Shown: positions 17,605-28,200, counted from the first letter of the stretch. The stretch is 64,000 nucleotides of DNA from Prevotellamassilia timonensis (GCF_900106785.1 NZ_LT629841.1:57266-121265); one strand, 5' to 3'. A program made the numbers and translations. The notes: a model not told the origin generated them from the sequence alone.

Positions 17605-17880
17605 ATTTCCAAACCAAAAACACCCGATTTTTCATCCATTTCCAAACCAAAATTCGGGAAAAACGTAACCATTTCCAAACCAAAACACCCAGTTTCTCAT
17701 CTATTTCCAAACCAAAATTCGGGAAAAACGTGACCATTTCCAAACCAAAACACTCGGTTTTTCAACCATCTCCAAACCAAAAATTCGGAAAAACGTAACC
17801 ATTTCCAAACCAAAGCACCCGATTTTTCATCCATTTCCAAACCAAAATTCGGAAAAGCGCAACCTTTTCCAAACCAAAGC
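17605..17880. repeat. Minisatellite, nine copies of a 14-bp core every 32 bp
   Basis: The core CCATTTCCAAACCA occurs nine times from about 17605 to 17877 at 31-35 base intervals. The spacers alternate between two classes, one like AAACACCCGATTTTTCAT and one like AAATTCGGGAAAAACGT, so the true unit is about 65 bp repeated four and a half times. The array lies directly upstream of the DUF4143 ATPase promoter. It is open in one minus-strand frame, but the peptide is repetitive and probably not made. Confidence 0.85.
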
Positions 17881-17893
17881 ACACTTACTCTTG

Positions 17894-17989
17894 TTTCGGA
17901 TTTAGACGAGCACGGATTGAATCATCGTGCAAGGCGAATGCAATCAAGCTTGCTTGAATTGCTGAACCGCAGCCGATGATGTCAATAAA
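17894..17989. repeat. 96-bp structured repeat, copy 2
   Basis: This is the second copy of the segment at 12019-12114, in the same orientation, again placed 14 bases before a PAL13 element. The palindromic core around AATCAAGCTTGCTTGAATT is identical in both copies. Confidence 0.85.
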
Positions 17990-18003
17990 AGGCCAAAATC
18001 AAC

Positions 18004-18131
18004 AAACGCTATCTCTAATGGGGGCGACGCGTCCCGCGGGAAAATATGCAGCTATTATTTAGTAACGTTCGTGTTTCCCTCCATTCTCTTTCCCGACGCG
18101 AGACGCGTCGCCCCCATTAGTGCTTGCGCTT
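18004..18131. repeat. PAL13 element 5 (type B interior, inverted)
   Basis: One 13-bp unit lies at 18004-18016. The left arm is shortened (18017-18040), the right arm is 18091-18118, and a unit follows at 18119-18131. The interior is the reverse complement of the type B interior in elements 2, 4 and 7. Confidence 0.88.
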
Positions 18132-18169
18132 CTTCAAGCACAAGGCACAAAACAACGGCACAAGGCTAC

Positions 18170-18300
18170 GCGGATTTCCGGTCATGGGAGGGCGGATTTC
18201 CGGTCGTGGGAGGGCGAATTTTCTGTCATGGGGGAGAGAATTTTCTGTTGCTCCTACCAAAAATCCGCCCTCCCGTAACAGAAAATCCGCCCTCCCTATG
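18170..18300. repeat. 22-bp repeat array with inverted copies
   Basis: Two direct 22-bp units beginning GCGGATTTCCGGTC lie at 18170-18191 and 18192-18213. Two diverged units follow at 18214-18257. About one and a half inverted copies lie at 18258-18300. The direct and inverted parts can pair into a long hairpin. No gene is credible here; 18301-18495 contains only the promoter of the next gene. Confidence 0.8.
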
Positions 18301-18473
18301 CCGTAAAACCACGCGCCTGCAACCCCTAATGCCACCCCCACACCCGCACACAGCAAACAGTGCGCACTGCAAAGTACGTGTGCATAAAGATAAATTATTC
18401 GCGCGCATAGTCTACTTTCTGCATACTAATTTACACAAAAACAGGTCATCGTGCTAAAAAATTGGCTTTATGC

Positions 18474-18503
18474 TTGTCAGATAAATATATTTCTGTAATT
18501 TTG
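18474..18503 (+). promoter_or_regulatory. Promoter of the Omp28-related gene
   Basis: TTG at 18474-18476 and TAATTTTG at 18496-18503 have a 19-base spacer. The start codon is 34 bases downstream. Confidence 0.7.
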
Positions 18504-18537
18504 CCATCAAGATCAACTAACAATTTTATTTAATTGT

Positions 18538-20313
18538 ATGAATAAAATACTACGTTTATGTACTGTAGTGCTTGCTTCATGCTGTTTCGTGCATAGTTAT
18601 GCGCAGCGTGAAATTAAGTTCAGCTACTGCAACGACTCGCTGTCGAACTTTTCGGAAATGGTACAGAACCAGCAAGAATCTGGCTCTTTGCGCTTTGGCG
18701 CAGCCATACTCATACCCGGTCCACGCCTTAAGGCACTGATTGGTCAGAAAATCACACATGTGCGCTTTCGCTGCACCTCAGGCATTTCGGGCATCTCGGT
18801 ATGGGCACGCAACAGTCTCAAGGACTACGTGATAGGCGCCCCCACCCGCCTGAACAAATCGGTGGCTGGCTGGAACGATGTCACACTCAACACACCAATC
18901 GACATTACCGGCGACGACCTCTATATAGGCTATAACGGCACTGCCGAACCAGGAGCCGGCGTTGTGTGCGACGGCACGGTGAATGCCAACGGCACATTCT
19001 TTTACGACGGCAGCCAGTGGAGAGACTTGAGCACCGAGCAGTATCCGCCCTTCTGCATACAAGCCTTTGCACAAGCCGACAACGATGCACCTCTCGTTGA
19101 CCTGGCTACCGAAAAGGTGACCTTTGACAATGCCTACACCAAGATGGGCGATACCGCAAAGGGTACCATCAATGTGGGCAACTATGGTGTTGACCCCGTG
19201 GCAGCGCCCAAACTCTATTACAGCGTAGGCGGCGGACAGCCCGTCGAGGTGTCGGTAAGCGGCACTATCAAGCCCAACAACACACAGCAGTACAGCTTTG
19301 AGGTGCCCACCAAGGACCTTGCCGAGGGAAAAATCCCCCTCCGCGCATGGATTTCGACCGACGACATATATAAGGGCAACGACAGCATCGACACCAACTT
19401 GCTCATTTACTCTACCAGTTTCCCGCACAAAGTGCTGGTTGAACACTTCACCACGCTGAAGTGTGTCAACTGCCCCGACGGACATAAAGCCCTGTCGGCA
19501 TTGCTCTCCGGACGCAAGGACTATGTGTGGGTGGCCCACCACATTGGTTATCAACAGGACGAGCTCACACAGTCGGAGTCATACGGCCTGCAAGCCTTCG
19601 GCGCCACCTCGGCCCCGCTTGCCATGTTCGACCGCAGAGCGCTCTCGTCGAGCAAGTCTGCCTCTCAGCCTACCATGTACATCAGCTACAGCGGAGGTGT
19701 GCAAGCTACGCTCAAGTACATACAGCCCGACTTTGAAAAGTGTGCCAGCACGCCTGCCTTTGTGTCGGTAAACATCGAAAATAGCTACGACCCCGCCACA
19801 CGCACCCTGAGCACTACCGTCAGCGGCACACGCAACGCCATATTCAGCGAATTTTACGACCAGGCTAACCTTACTGTCGAGCTGGTGGAGGACCATGTGC
19901 AGACTAACGCCTCACAAACTGGCAGCGGCGAAAAGGTGCATAACAATGTGTTCAGGACGGCCCTCACACGTTTTGACGGCGACGAAATAAACTGGAACGG
20001 CGACACTTACAGCGAAACATACACTACCACGCTGCCCGACTCTTGGAAGAGCAACAATGTGCGCGTAGTGGCCTTTGTCAACCTGCCATTCAGCAGCAAC
20101 GAAACTGAACACGCCGATGTGCTCAACGCTGCCCAGCTCAACATCAACTATGCCACGGGCATTAACAATGTGGAGGCCGGTGCGGCACAGGTGCTCGACC
20201 GCGCTTGCTACAACCTGCAAGGCCAGCGCATCAGCCAGCCCACCACCAACGGCGCATACATTGAGCGCATTGTCACACCGCAAGGCGTGCGCATCAGCAA
20301 GCGCATTAAGTAA
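18538..20313 (+). CDS. Omp28-related secreted/outer-membrane protein
   Basis: A 591-aa exported protein with a signal peptide (RLCTVVLASCCFVHSYAQ). The N-terminal half is beta-rich. Around residues 300-400 lies an Omp28/thioredoxin-like segment with FTTLKCVNCPDGHKAL, including a CxxC pair, as in Omp28-related proteins. The last 40 residues, beginning CYNLQGQRIS and ending in a basic ISKRIK, closely resemble the end of the next gene product and look like a shared sorting or anchoring signal. The function is not known; surface location is inferred. Confidence 0.8.
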   Translation: MNKILRLCTVVLASCCFVHSYAQREIKFSYCNDSLSNFSEMVQNQQESGSLRFGAAILIPGPRLKALIGQKITHVRFRCTSGISGISVWARNSLKDYVIGAPTRLNKSVAGWNDVTLNTPIDITGDDLYIGYNGTAEPGAGVVCDGTVNANGTFFYDGSQWRDLSTEQYPPFCIQAFAQADNDAPLVDLATEKVTFDNAYTKMGDTAKGTINVGNYGVDPVAAPKLYYSVGGGQPVEVSVSGTIKPNNTQQYSFEVPTKDLAEGKIPLRAWISTDDIYKGNDSIDTNLLIYSTSFPHKVLVEHFTTLKCVNCPDGHKALSALLSGRKDYVWVAHHIGYQQDELTQSESYGLQAFGATSAPLAMFDRRALSSSKSASQPTMYISYSGGVQATLKYIQPDFEKCASTPAFVSVNIENSYDPATRTLSTTVSGTRNAIFSEFYDQANLTVELVEDHVQTNASQTGSGEKVHNNVFRTALTRFDGDEINWNGDTYSETYTTTLPDSWKSNNVRVVAFVNLPFSSNETEHADVLNAAQLNINYATGINNVEAGAAQVLDRACYNLQGQRISQPTTNGAYIERIVTPQGVRISKRIK

Positions 20314-20340
20314 GCACATCGCGCTGGCAGAATACTTTCC

Positions 20341-20466
20341 GTTAACGGGGTTACAAGTTGACAAGTTGACGAGTAAGTGTGCTACACGCTACTTATTATA
20401 TGAAAGTCAGAATGGCAAGAAACTGGGCAAACTTACCCGTTAACCCGTCAACTTGTCAACTTGATT
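20341..20466. repeat. Inverted-arm element with GTTGAC/GTTAAC repeats, copy 1
   Basis: Arms rich in ACAAGTTGAC (left) and GTTAACCCGTCAACTTG (right) close a hairpin with a loop of about 50 bases. The loop segment GTCAGAATGGCAAGAAACT reappears, reverse-complemented and slightly changed, inside the element at 43967-44106. Confidence 0.75.
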
Positions 20467-20573
20467 ACTAAACCCGCCGACATGTAAGCATAATATTACC
20501 TTAAGCAAGCGCCCTCGCCTGGTGGTCTGAACCAACCGGTGCAGAGTGGCTACTTACTAAAACACACAAATAT

Positions 20574-22340
20574 ATGAAGAAAGCTTTACTCACCGCAGCC
20601 TTGGCTGCCTGCGCATTTGCAAGTGCCTCAGCACAAGTAAATGACAACTTTACGGGCCACATTTTCAGCGCCATGTCTGACAACGGACGCTACGTGGCCG
20701 AGTCGATGGACGGAAGCATCAGTTTCCTTGACCGCTGGACGGGTGCCACATGGACTTACACTAACGACAATGCCAACGGTGGCAACGGCCACTGCGTCAG
20801 CAACACGGGCATGCTTGTGGGCACCAACGGCACAGCGCCTTGCTACTGGCTTGACGGCACATGCTATGAACTGCCCTTGCTCGAAAAGACCTCGGGCGAA
20901 CTTGGCGGCTGCAACGCCATCACACCCGACGGCAAATACATTGTGGGCGACCTCGGCACAGGCGTTGGGTTTGGCACCGCAGACGGACTGATGAACTGCC
21001 CCGCCATCTGGACACGTCAGGACGATGGCACTTACAAGGTTGACACACTGGCCCACCCTCACCACGACTTTACAGGACGCGCCCCGCAGTATGTCATGTT
21101 CAACGACATCTCGGCCGACGGCTCTGTTATTGTGTGCCAGGTGCGCGACTACACAGGTTTCTACAACTATCCCGCCATCTACAAGAAGGGCGCCGATGGC
21201 AAGTGGAGCTTCACCGTTGTGGGCGATGGTCTGATTTGGGACGCCGAAAAAATTAAGAACGTTCCTGCCGAACCGGTTGACCCCTCGAGTGAAGTGCCTG
21301 TGCCGCAGAGCTACTTCACCGCAGCTGACACGGTGACTTACAACAATGCCGTGACCGAATATACTCAAGCTGCAAAGGACGCTCAAGACGGGCTTATACC
21401 TTGGGACTCTGTGCCACCGTACCCCGAATTTTGGATGTTCATCACCGATAATCACGACCAGTGGGCTGCCGACTCTGCTGCATACCAGGCAAAGGTGGCC
21501 AAGTACTACGAGGACTTTGATGTTTACCAGCAGGCACTGAGAGATGCCACATTCGGCAACAGCTTCCAGTTCAACAACTTGGTGCTCTCAGCCAACGGCA
21601 AGTATCTTGGCACAACGTTTGAAACCTCTGACCCCGATGCCGACCCCGAAATGGGTTACGGCGAAAGCCACAGCTACCCCACCGTTATCGACCTCACCGG
21701 CGATGAGCCCGAGGTGAACGTTTACGACAACATGGTGGACGCTACAACTACCTCTGTAGCCAACGACGGACAAATTATCGCTTGCACACCTGTTCTTGAC
21801 TATGCGCGCAACTCATTTGTTATTAAGGATGCCGAGAGCGACCCCGTCAATTTCTACGACTACATTGCTGCCCGCAACGAAAAGGCTGGTATCTTCCTCA
21901 AGGAGAACTACTCATTCAACGTGCCCGTGTCTGACGATGAAGGTGGCGAAGAACCGGGTTGGGGCGACGAAGGTGGCTTGCTTGCCCACAAGAAGGCGCT
22001 CAAGTTTACTGCCAAGGACTACAGCATTGTAAACGACAGCATCGTTACCGGTACTGTGTTTGGCAACTCGGACAACACCATCTTCAACTCATTCATGATG
22101 GAAGAGTTCTCTGACCCCGAAGGCATGGGCACTTACCGCTCATACGTTATCGACCTCAACGAGAATGCACAGTCTGGCATCAAGGGTGTGAAGAAGGCCG
22201 ACGAGGCTGACGCTGCCGTAATTGGCCGCGAATACTACAACATCAATGGCCAGCGCATCAGCGCAGCTCCCGCCAAGGGCATCTACCTTGAAAAGCGCAT
22301 CACTGCCAACGGCTTCACCACTGTTAAGCACGTTAAGTAA
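20574..22340 (+). CDS. Secreted protein of unknown function with shared C-terminal domain
   Basis: I do not recognise a family for the body of this 588-aa protein. It has a clear signal peptide (KKALLTAALAACAFASASAQ). Several segments (SAMSDNGRYVA, AITPDGKYIVGD, DISADGSVIV, LSANGKYLGT) look like blades of a beta-propeller of the WD/Kelch-like extracellular type. A charged, tyrosine-rich insert lies around 215-320. The last 40 residues (EYYNINGQRIS to a basic VKHVK) match the end of the upstream neighbour. It follows that gene after 260 bases holding an inverted-arm repeat, and has its own terminator. Confidence 0.7.
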   Translation: MKKALLTAALAACAFASASAQVNDNFTGHIFSAMSDNGRYVAESMDGSISFLDRWTGATWTYTNDNANGGNGHCVSNTGMLVGTNGTAPCYWLDGTCYELPLLEKTSGELGGCNAITPDGKYIVGDLGTGVGFGTADGLMNCPAIWTRQDDGTYKVDTLAHPHHDFTGRAPQYVMFNDISADGSVIVCQVRDYTGFYNYPAIYKKGADGKWSFTVVGDGLIWDAEKIKNVPAEPVDPSSEVPVPQSYFTAADTVTYNNAVTEYTQAAKDAQDGLIPWDSVPPYPEFWMFITDNHDQWAADSAAYQAKVAKYYEDFDVYQQALRDATFGNSFQFNNLVLSANGKYLGTTFETSDPDADPEMGYGESHSYPTVIDLTGDEPEVNVYDNMVDATTTSVANDGQIIACTPVLDYARNSFVIKDAESDPVNFYDYIAARNEKAGIFLKENYSFNVPVSDDEGGEEPGWGDEGGLLAHKKALKFTAKDYSIVNDSIVTGTVFGNSDNTIFNSFMMEEFSDPEGMGTYRSYVIDLNENAQSGIKGVKKADEADAAVIGREYYNINGQRISAAPAKGIYLEKRITANGFTTVKHVK

Positions 22341-22742
22341 GACGCGCTGCTACGCTACAACGCATTAGCCCTGGCGCCCCTTGGCGCAACGGCTAATGCT
22401 GGCAACACTCTAAACATCACTATATTATGATAAAGCTGCCGCAGCACCTGCATGGGTGTTGCGGCCTTTTGTTTGTGCCATGTTGGCCGCCTAAATGGCG
22501 GTGCAGAGCAAAAGCATGGCTTAAAAGAGGGCTACGTTGCGCTATTTTACCTATATTTGCGACTGAAACGTACTTGGTGATAATCCCATACCCCATAATC
22601 CAAGGAGAAGGCAGCCCAACAAGCCAAAGTGCCTTTTTAACCTTATAACCTTATAACCTCCTAACTCCCTGCCTAACACACAAAGGTTACTTTATAACCT
22701 CATAACCCCATAACCTCATAACCCCCTCTCCCCCTCCCACAC
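22341..22742. other. Intergenic region with terminator, promoter and low-complexity repeats
   Basis: No gene is seen. After the terminator at 22438-22470 there is a -7 box TATATTTG at 22552-22559 for the hexosaminidase. The rest, 22633-22735, is made of short repeats such as CCTTATAACC and CCTCATAACC. Confidence 0.6.
22438..22470 (+). terminator. Intrinsic terminator after the secreted protein
   Basis: GCCGCAGCACC at 22438-22448 pairs with GGGTGTTGCGGC at 22454-22465, followed by CTTTTG. Confidence 0.8.
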
Positions 22743-25070
22743 ATGAAACTATTTGCAAAAACTGCCGTATTCATCGCAACTTTGCTCTGCACTACGGTGC
22801 CCAAGTTGCAGGCACAGAGTGCCAACTTCCACGTAGTGCCACTGCCCAAGGTAGTGCGCAGCACGCAGGCGGGCGACTTTACCCTGAACGCCCGCACGCT
22901 GATATGCTACCCACAGGGCAACAAGCAGCTCAAGCAGCAAGCCACCATGCTGGCCAACTACATCAAGCAAGCCACCGGACTGCAACTTTCTACCACTACC
23001 CTGGCAGCACAGCGCAACTGCATCAAACTGAGCAGCGTGCTGCGCCACACCAACCCCGAGGCTTACACCATCAGAGTGAACAGCGACATGGTATTTGTAG
23101 ACGGCGCATCAGCGGCCGGCTGCTTTTACGGCGTGCAAACGCTGCGCAAGGCCCTGCCCACCGGTGTGGCACAACAGGTGCTGATACCGGCCACCGAGGT
23201 AAATGACTGGCCGCGCTTCAGCTACCGCGGTGCCCACCTCGACGTGGCGCGCCATTTTGTGACAGCCGACTCGGTGCGACGTTTTATCGACATGCTGGCG
23301 TTGCACAACATCAACCGCTTTCATTGGCACCTGACCGACGACCAAGGGTGGCGCATCGAAATAAAGAAGTATCCGCTCCTGACCAAGATTGGCGCACGAC
23401 GCGCCCAAACCGTCATCGGCCACAACAGCGGCCAATATGACGGCACACCCTATGGCGGCTATTACACACAGAAGGACATCAAGGACATTGTGCGCTACGC
23501 TGCCGAACGACACATCACCATCATACCCGAGATTGACATGCCCGGCCACATGCAGGCCGCCCTGGCCGCCTACCCCGAACTGGGCTGCACCGGAGGGCCC
23601 TACCAGGTGTGGCAGCAATGGGGCGTGACGGACAGTGTGTTGTGTGTGGGCAATGACAAAACGCTCCATTTCATCGACGATGTGCTCGACGAGGTGGTGG
23701 TACTCTTCCCGTCGGAGTATATACACATAGGCGGCGACGAGTGTCCTAAAACCATGTGGAAGCGCTGCCCGAAGTGTCAGGCGCGCATTGCTGCGGAACA
23801 CTTGCAGGCCGACGGCCGCCACACGGCCGAGGAACGCTTGCAAAGTTTTCTCATACGCCATGCCGAGCAACACCTCAACCAGCTTGGCCGCCAAATGATT
23901 GGGTGGGACGAGACGCTCGAGGGCGGACTCGCCCCCAACGCCACCGTCATGTCGTGGCGCGGCGAGGGCGGCGGCATTGAGGCGGCACGCCTGAAGCACA
24001 AGGTTATCATGACGCCCAACACCTATCTGTACTTCGACTACTACCAAAGTGCCGACAAAGCGCACGAGCCCGAGGCCATCGGTGGCTATCTGCCCTTGCA
24101 GCATGTGTACAGCTACGAACCTGTGCCACGCAGCCTCGCCCCCGACGAGCAGCAATACATCATCGGTGCACAGGCCAACCTGTGGACGGAGTATATCAAG
24201 ACATTCAAGCAAGTGGAGTATATGGAACTGCCGCGACTGGCTGCACTGAGCGAGGTGCAGTGGTGTGACGCCGGGCAGAAGGACTACGGACAGTTTGTAA
24301 CCCGCCTGCAACGCCTCATCGACACGTATAGGCTGCAGGGCTACAACTTTGCCAAGGTGATATACAATGTGGGGGTGACACTGGCCACCGACACAACGAA
24401 CCACTGCATACGCGCCACACTGTCCACCATCGACAACGCGCCCATTCACTACACACTCGACGGCACAACGCCTACCACCGCCTCGCCACGCTATGCAGAA
24501 CCTCTGCGCATCACTGTCCCCTGCCAACTGCGCGCAGCGGCTTTCCGCCCGTGGGGCGCAACGCACGAGGTGCAGCGCACTTTCAACTTCAACAAGGCCA
24601 CGGCCTGCCCCATCACCCTGCTGCAGCAGCCTCACCCCAAACAGGTGTATGGCGGGGCCACGCTATTGGTGGACGGACTTACGGCCAGCGACACCAATTA
24701 TGCCTCGGGCCGCTGGATAGGTTTCTGCGGCAACGACCTTGAGGCGGTGATAGACCTTGGCAGCGTAATGCCGATCAGCCGTGCCAGCATCAATACTTGT
24801 GTGGAGAAGGGCTATTGGCTGTTCGATGCGCGCCGCTTTGAGGTGTCAGCCTCTGCCGACGGCCGCACCTTCGCCCCGCTTGCCGCCGAGGACTATCCTG
24901 CCCTCACCGAACAATCGCCAAACCAAATTAACACGCACACGCTGCAGTTTGCCACCACAGCCGCGCGTTATGTCAAGGTGAAGGTTGTGTCGGAACACAC
25001 CATTCCGGCCTGGCACCCGGGACATGGCAACCCTGGTTTTGTGTTTGTCGATGAAATCGCGGTATTTTGA
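22743..25070 (+). CDS. GH20 beta-N-acetylhexosaminidase, secreted
   Basis: Predicted to remove terminal beta-linked GlcNAc or GalNAc from glycans by substrate-assisted catalysis, 775 aa. The order is signal peptide (1-25), GH20b-like N-terminal domain (about 28-155), catalytic barrel (about 155-500) and a C-terminal region with a CHB_HEX_C-like segment (HYTLDGTTP) and a discoidin-like beta-sandwich (about 640-775). The catalytic pair is D332-E333 in HIGGDECPK. WHLTDDQGWRIEIK and PEIDMPGHM are typical. This enzyme would act with the GH95, GH36 and sialate genes on mucin-type glycans. Confidence 0.95.
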   Translation: MKLFAKTAVFIATLLCTTVPKLQAQSANFHVVPLPKVVRSTQAGDFTLNARTLICYPQGNKQLKQQATMLANYIKQATGLQLSTTTLAAQRNCIKLSSVLRHTNPEAYTIRVNSDMVFVDGASAAGCFYGVQTLRKALPTGVAQQVLIPATEVNDWPRFSYRGAHLDVARHFVTADSVRRFIDMLALHNINRFHWHLTDDQGWRIEIKKYPLLTKIGARRAQTVIGHNSGQYDGTPYGGYYTQKDIKDIVRYAAERHITIIPEIDMPGHMQAALAAYPELGCTGGPYQVWQQWGVTDSVLCVGNDKTLHFIDDVLDEVVVLFPSEYIHIGGDECPKTMWKRCPKCQARIAAEHLQADGRHTAEERLQSFLIRHAEQHLNQLGRQMIGWDETLEGGLAPNATVMSWRGEGGGIEAARLKHKVIMTPNTYLYFDYYQSADKAHEPEAIGGYLPLQHVYSYEPVPRSLAPDEQQYIIGAQANLWTEYIKTFKQVEYMELPRLAALSEVQWCDAGQKDYGQFVTRLQRLIDTYRLQGYNFAKVIYNVGVTLATDTTNHCIRATLSTIDNAPIHYTLDGTTPTTASPRYAEPLRITVPCQLRAAAFRPWGATHEVQRTFNFNKATACPITLLQQPHPKQVYGGATLLVDGLTASDTNYASGRWIGFCGNDLEAVIDLGSVMPISRASINTCVEKGYWLFDARRFEVSASADGRTFAPLAAEDYPALTEQSPNQINTHTLQFATTAARYVKVKVVSEHTIPAWHPGHGNPGFVFVDEIAVF

Positions 25071-25189
25071 CAATGTGGTAATGTGGCGCAGCAAAACGCG
25101 TCACATTATCACATTAGCATATTACCACATTAGCATATCAGCACATTAAAAAGAGCGCGCCACGGCAGCAGCAACCCAAATATTATCAC

Positions 25190-25197
25190 TACTTTTG
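25190..25197 (+). promoter_or_regulatory. -7 box of the DUF2723 gene
   Basis: TACTTTTG, 76 bases before the start codon. The preceding 25072-25146 is a run of CACATTA-type imperfect inverted repeats that probably terminates the hexosaminidase transcript. Confidence 0.6.
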
Positions 25198-25273
25198 CAC
25201 ATTAGTACCTCAGAGTGCACAAGCACAAGCTATCAAGTAACACTATAATAACAACATCAAGCGTTTAATCTCA

Positions 25274-28200
25274 ATGAAACAGTACAACTTGGTGAACAAC
25301 ATCTTAGGTTGGCTCACCTTTGCCATTGCGGCCTTCACCTACTGCTCAACGGTGGAGCCTACGGCAAGCTTCTGGGATTGCCCTGAGTTTATCACCACAG
25401 CATACAAGCTGGAGGTGGGCCACCCCCCTGGCGCACCCTTCTTTATGCTCACGGGCAACTTCTTCACACAGTTTACGAGCGACCCCACAAAGGTGGCTTT
25501 CTGTGTCAACATCATGTCGGCCCTGCTTTCGGCCCTGTGTATCCTGTTCCTGTTCTGGACCATCACACACCTGGCACGCAAGCTTATCACCCCCGATGGC
25601 AAGGTGACCACCCTCACCCAACTCATCACCGTGATGGGCTGCGGCTTGACAGGCGCCCTGGCCTACACGTGGAGCGACACCTTCTGGTTCTCGGCAGTTG
25701 AGGGCGAGGTATACGCCTACTCTTCTATGTTCACCGCCTTGGTGTTCTGGCTCATTCTTAAATGGGAGGACCATGCCGACGAGCCGCACTCCGACCGCTG
25801 GCTGGTGCTTATATTCTACCTCACCGGTTTGTCTATTGGCGTGCACTTGCTCAGCTTGCTCTGCTTGCCCGCCATTGCCCTGGTTTACTACTACAAGCGC
25901 AACCCCAAGGCCAACCTCAAGGGCTCATTGGTAGCCCTCATCGTGTCGATGCTGCTGGTGGCTGCGGTGCTTTACGGCGTTGTGCCAGGCATTGTAAAGG
26001 TAGGCGGCTGGTTCGAGTGGTTCTTTACCAACGACCTCGGCATGCCCTTCAATGTGGGTATGATTGTTTACCTCGTGGCACTGATAGCCGTGGTGCTCAC
26101 CGCCATTTGGAGCACTACCACCGTCAACCACGCACGCACCAAACTGCTCTACTTGCTCAGTGTTGCCCTGCTTGGCATACCCTTCATGGGACATGGCGCC
26201 GTGTCGGCCGTACTTGGCATTGTTGTGCTCATCGCACTCTACGTGCTGCTCGGGCTCAAAGGCAAGGACGGCAACTATTTTGTGCGCAAGCGCTTTTTGA
26301 ACACCTCGCTGCTGTGCATGCTGATGCTTATGATTGGCTACTCGTCGTACGCAGTTATCGTGATACGCTCTACGCAAAATCCGCCCATGGACCAGAACTC
26401 GCCCGAGGATATCTTTACCCTTGGCACGTACATGGGACGCGAGCAGTACGGCTCATACCCCTTGTTCAAGGGCGAAGCCTTCTGCTCACAAGGCCAGGCC
26501 GTGCAGGTTGGCGCCATCAACTATGTGAAGAACGACCGCACACAGCGTGTGGAGAAAGCTGACCCCTCGGAGCCCGACCGCTACGAGGACATTGAGGAAA
26601 CCTCGGGCATAGAATATCCCGGCGGGCTGACCATGATGCTGCCACGCATCTGGAGTGCGGCACATGCACAACAGTATCAAGACATTCTGGGCGACGACTT
26701 GCAGTATAAGGACGTGACCTTCAGCGACAAGGACGGCAACACCTACCCCGGACAGATGCCCACACAGTGGTCGAACCTGAAGTTCTTCCTGTCATACCAG
26801 GTTAACTTTATGTACTGGCGCTACTTTATGTGGAACTTTGCCGGACGACAGAACGACATTCAAGGACTTGGCGAACTCGAGCACGGCAACTGGATTACGG
26901 GCATTCCGTTCATCGACAATGCCATGTATGGCGACCAAAGCCTGCTGCCCAAGTCACTGCAAGAGAACAAGGGACACAACGTGTTCTACTGTCTGCCGCT
27001 CATATTGGGCTTGATAGGCCTTTTCTTCCAGGCTTATCGTGGTGAAAAGGGCGTGCGCCAGTTCTGGGTGGTGTTCTTCCTCTTCTTCATGACCGGATTG
27101 GCCATCGTGCTGTATCTTAACCAGACACCTTCGCAACCGCGTGAGCGCGACTACGCTTATGCCGGCTCGTTCTACGCCTTTGCCATCTGGATTGGACTTG
27201 GCGTGGCTGCCCTGGCATCGTGGGCCGAAAAGCTGCTGAAGAGCAAACCACAACTGGCTGCCGCACTGGCATCGGTGGTGGGTGTGCTCGTACCGCTGCA
27301 AATGGTGAGCCAGACGTGGGACGACCACGACCGCTCTAACCGCTTCACCTGCCGCGACTTTGGCGCCAACTACCTTAACACGCTGCCCGACAAGGGCTGT
27401 CCGGTGATATTTACCAACGGCGACAACGACACCTTCCCCTTGTGGTACAACCAGGAGGTTGAAGGCACCCGCACAGACGCCCGCGTTTGCAACCTCAGCT
27501 ATTTGCAGACCGACTGGTACACCGACCAGATGCGACGTCCGGCCTACGACTCTAAGCCGCTGCCCATCACATGGAGCCGCTACTACTATGTAGACAACGG
27601 CAAGCACTCGTACTACCCCATACGTCCTGAACACAAGGCCGAGCTCGACGAGCTAAAGAAGCAGAACCCGAAGGTTGACCCCTACGAGCTGTCGTACATA
27701 CTCGACCACTACGTGAAGAAGGCCGAAGGTGGCTACTTCCCCACCGACTCGGTGGTTGTGAGTGTGAACAAGCAGGCCGTGATTGAAAGCGGCATGTATC
27801 TGCCCATGGGCAAGGACTCTATCCCCGACAAGATGATTATCTCGCTCAAGAATGCTCAACAGAAGCAGGGCGGCTTGTACCGCAATGAGGTGATGATATA
27901 TGAAATGCTGGCACACGCCGACTGGAAGCGCCCCATGTACATGAGCGTGACACTCGGCCCGGGCAACTATGCCGGACTCGACAACTACTGTGTGCTCGAA
28001 GGCCTTGCCTACCGCATCACACCGTTCAACTACGGACAGATGGGCATGATTGACAGCAACCTCATGTACAAGAACATGATGACACGCTTTAAGTACGGCA
28101 ACGTGGCACACCGCGGCATCTACATGGACGAGACCACCGGCCGCATGTGCAAGACACACCGCCGCATGTTCCTCATGCTGGCCGACAACCTGCTGCGACA

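Noticed and set aside
17605-17880. CRISPR array
   Set aside because: Repeats are about 14 bp, the intervening segments alternate between two near-identical classes instead of being unique, and no cas gene is present. It is a minisatellite.
23109-24635. A 508-codon minus-strand frame opposite the GH20 gene
   Set aside because: It lies entirely antisense to a complete GH20 enzyme and shows no recognisable motif.
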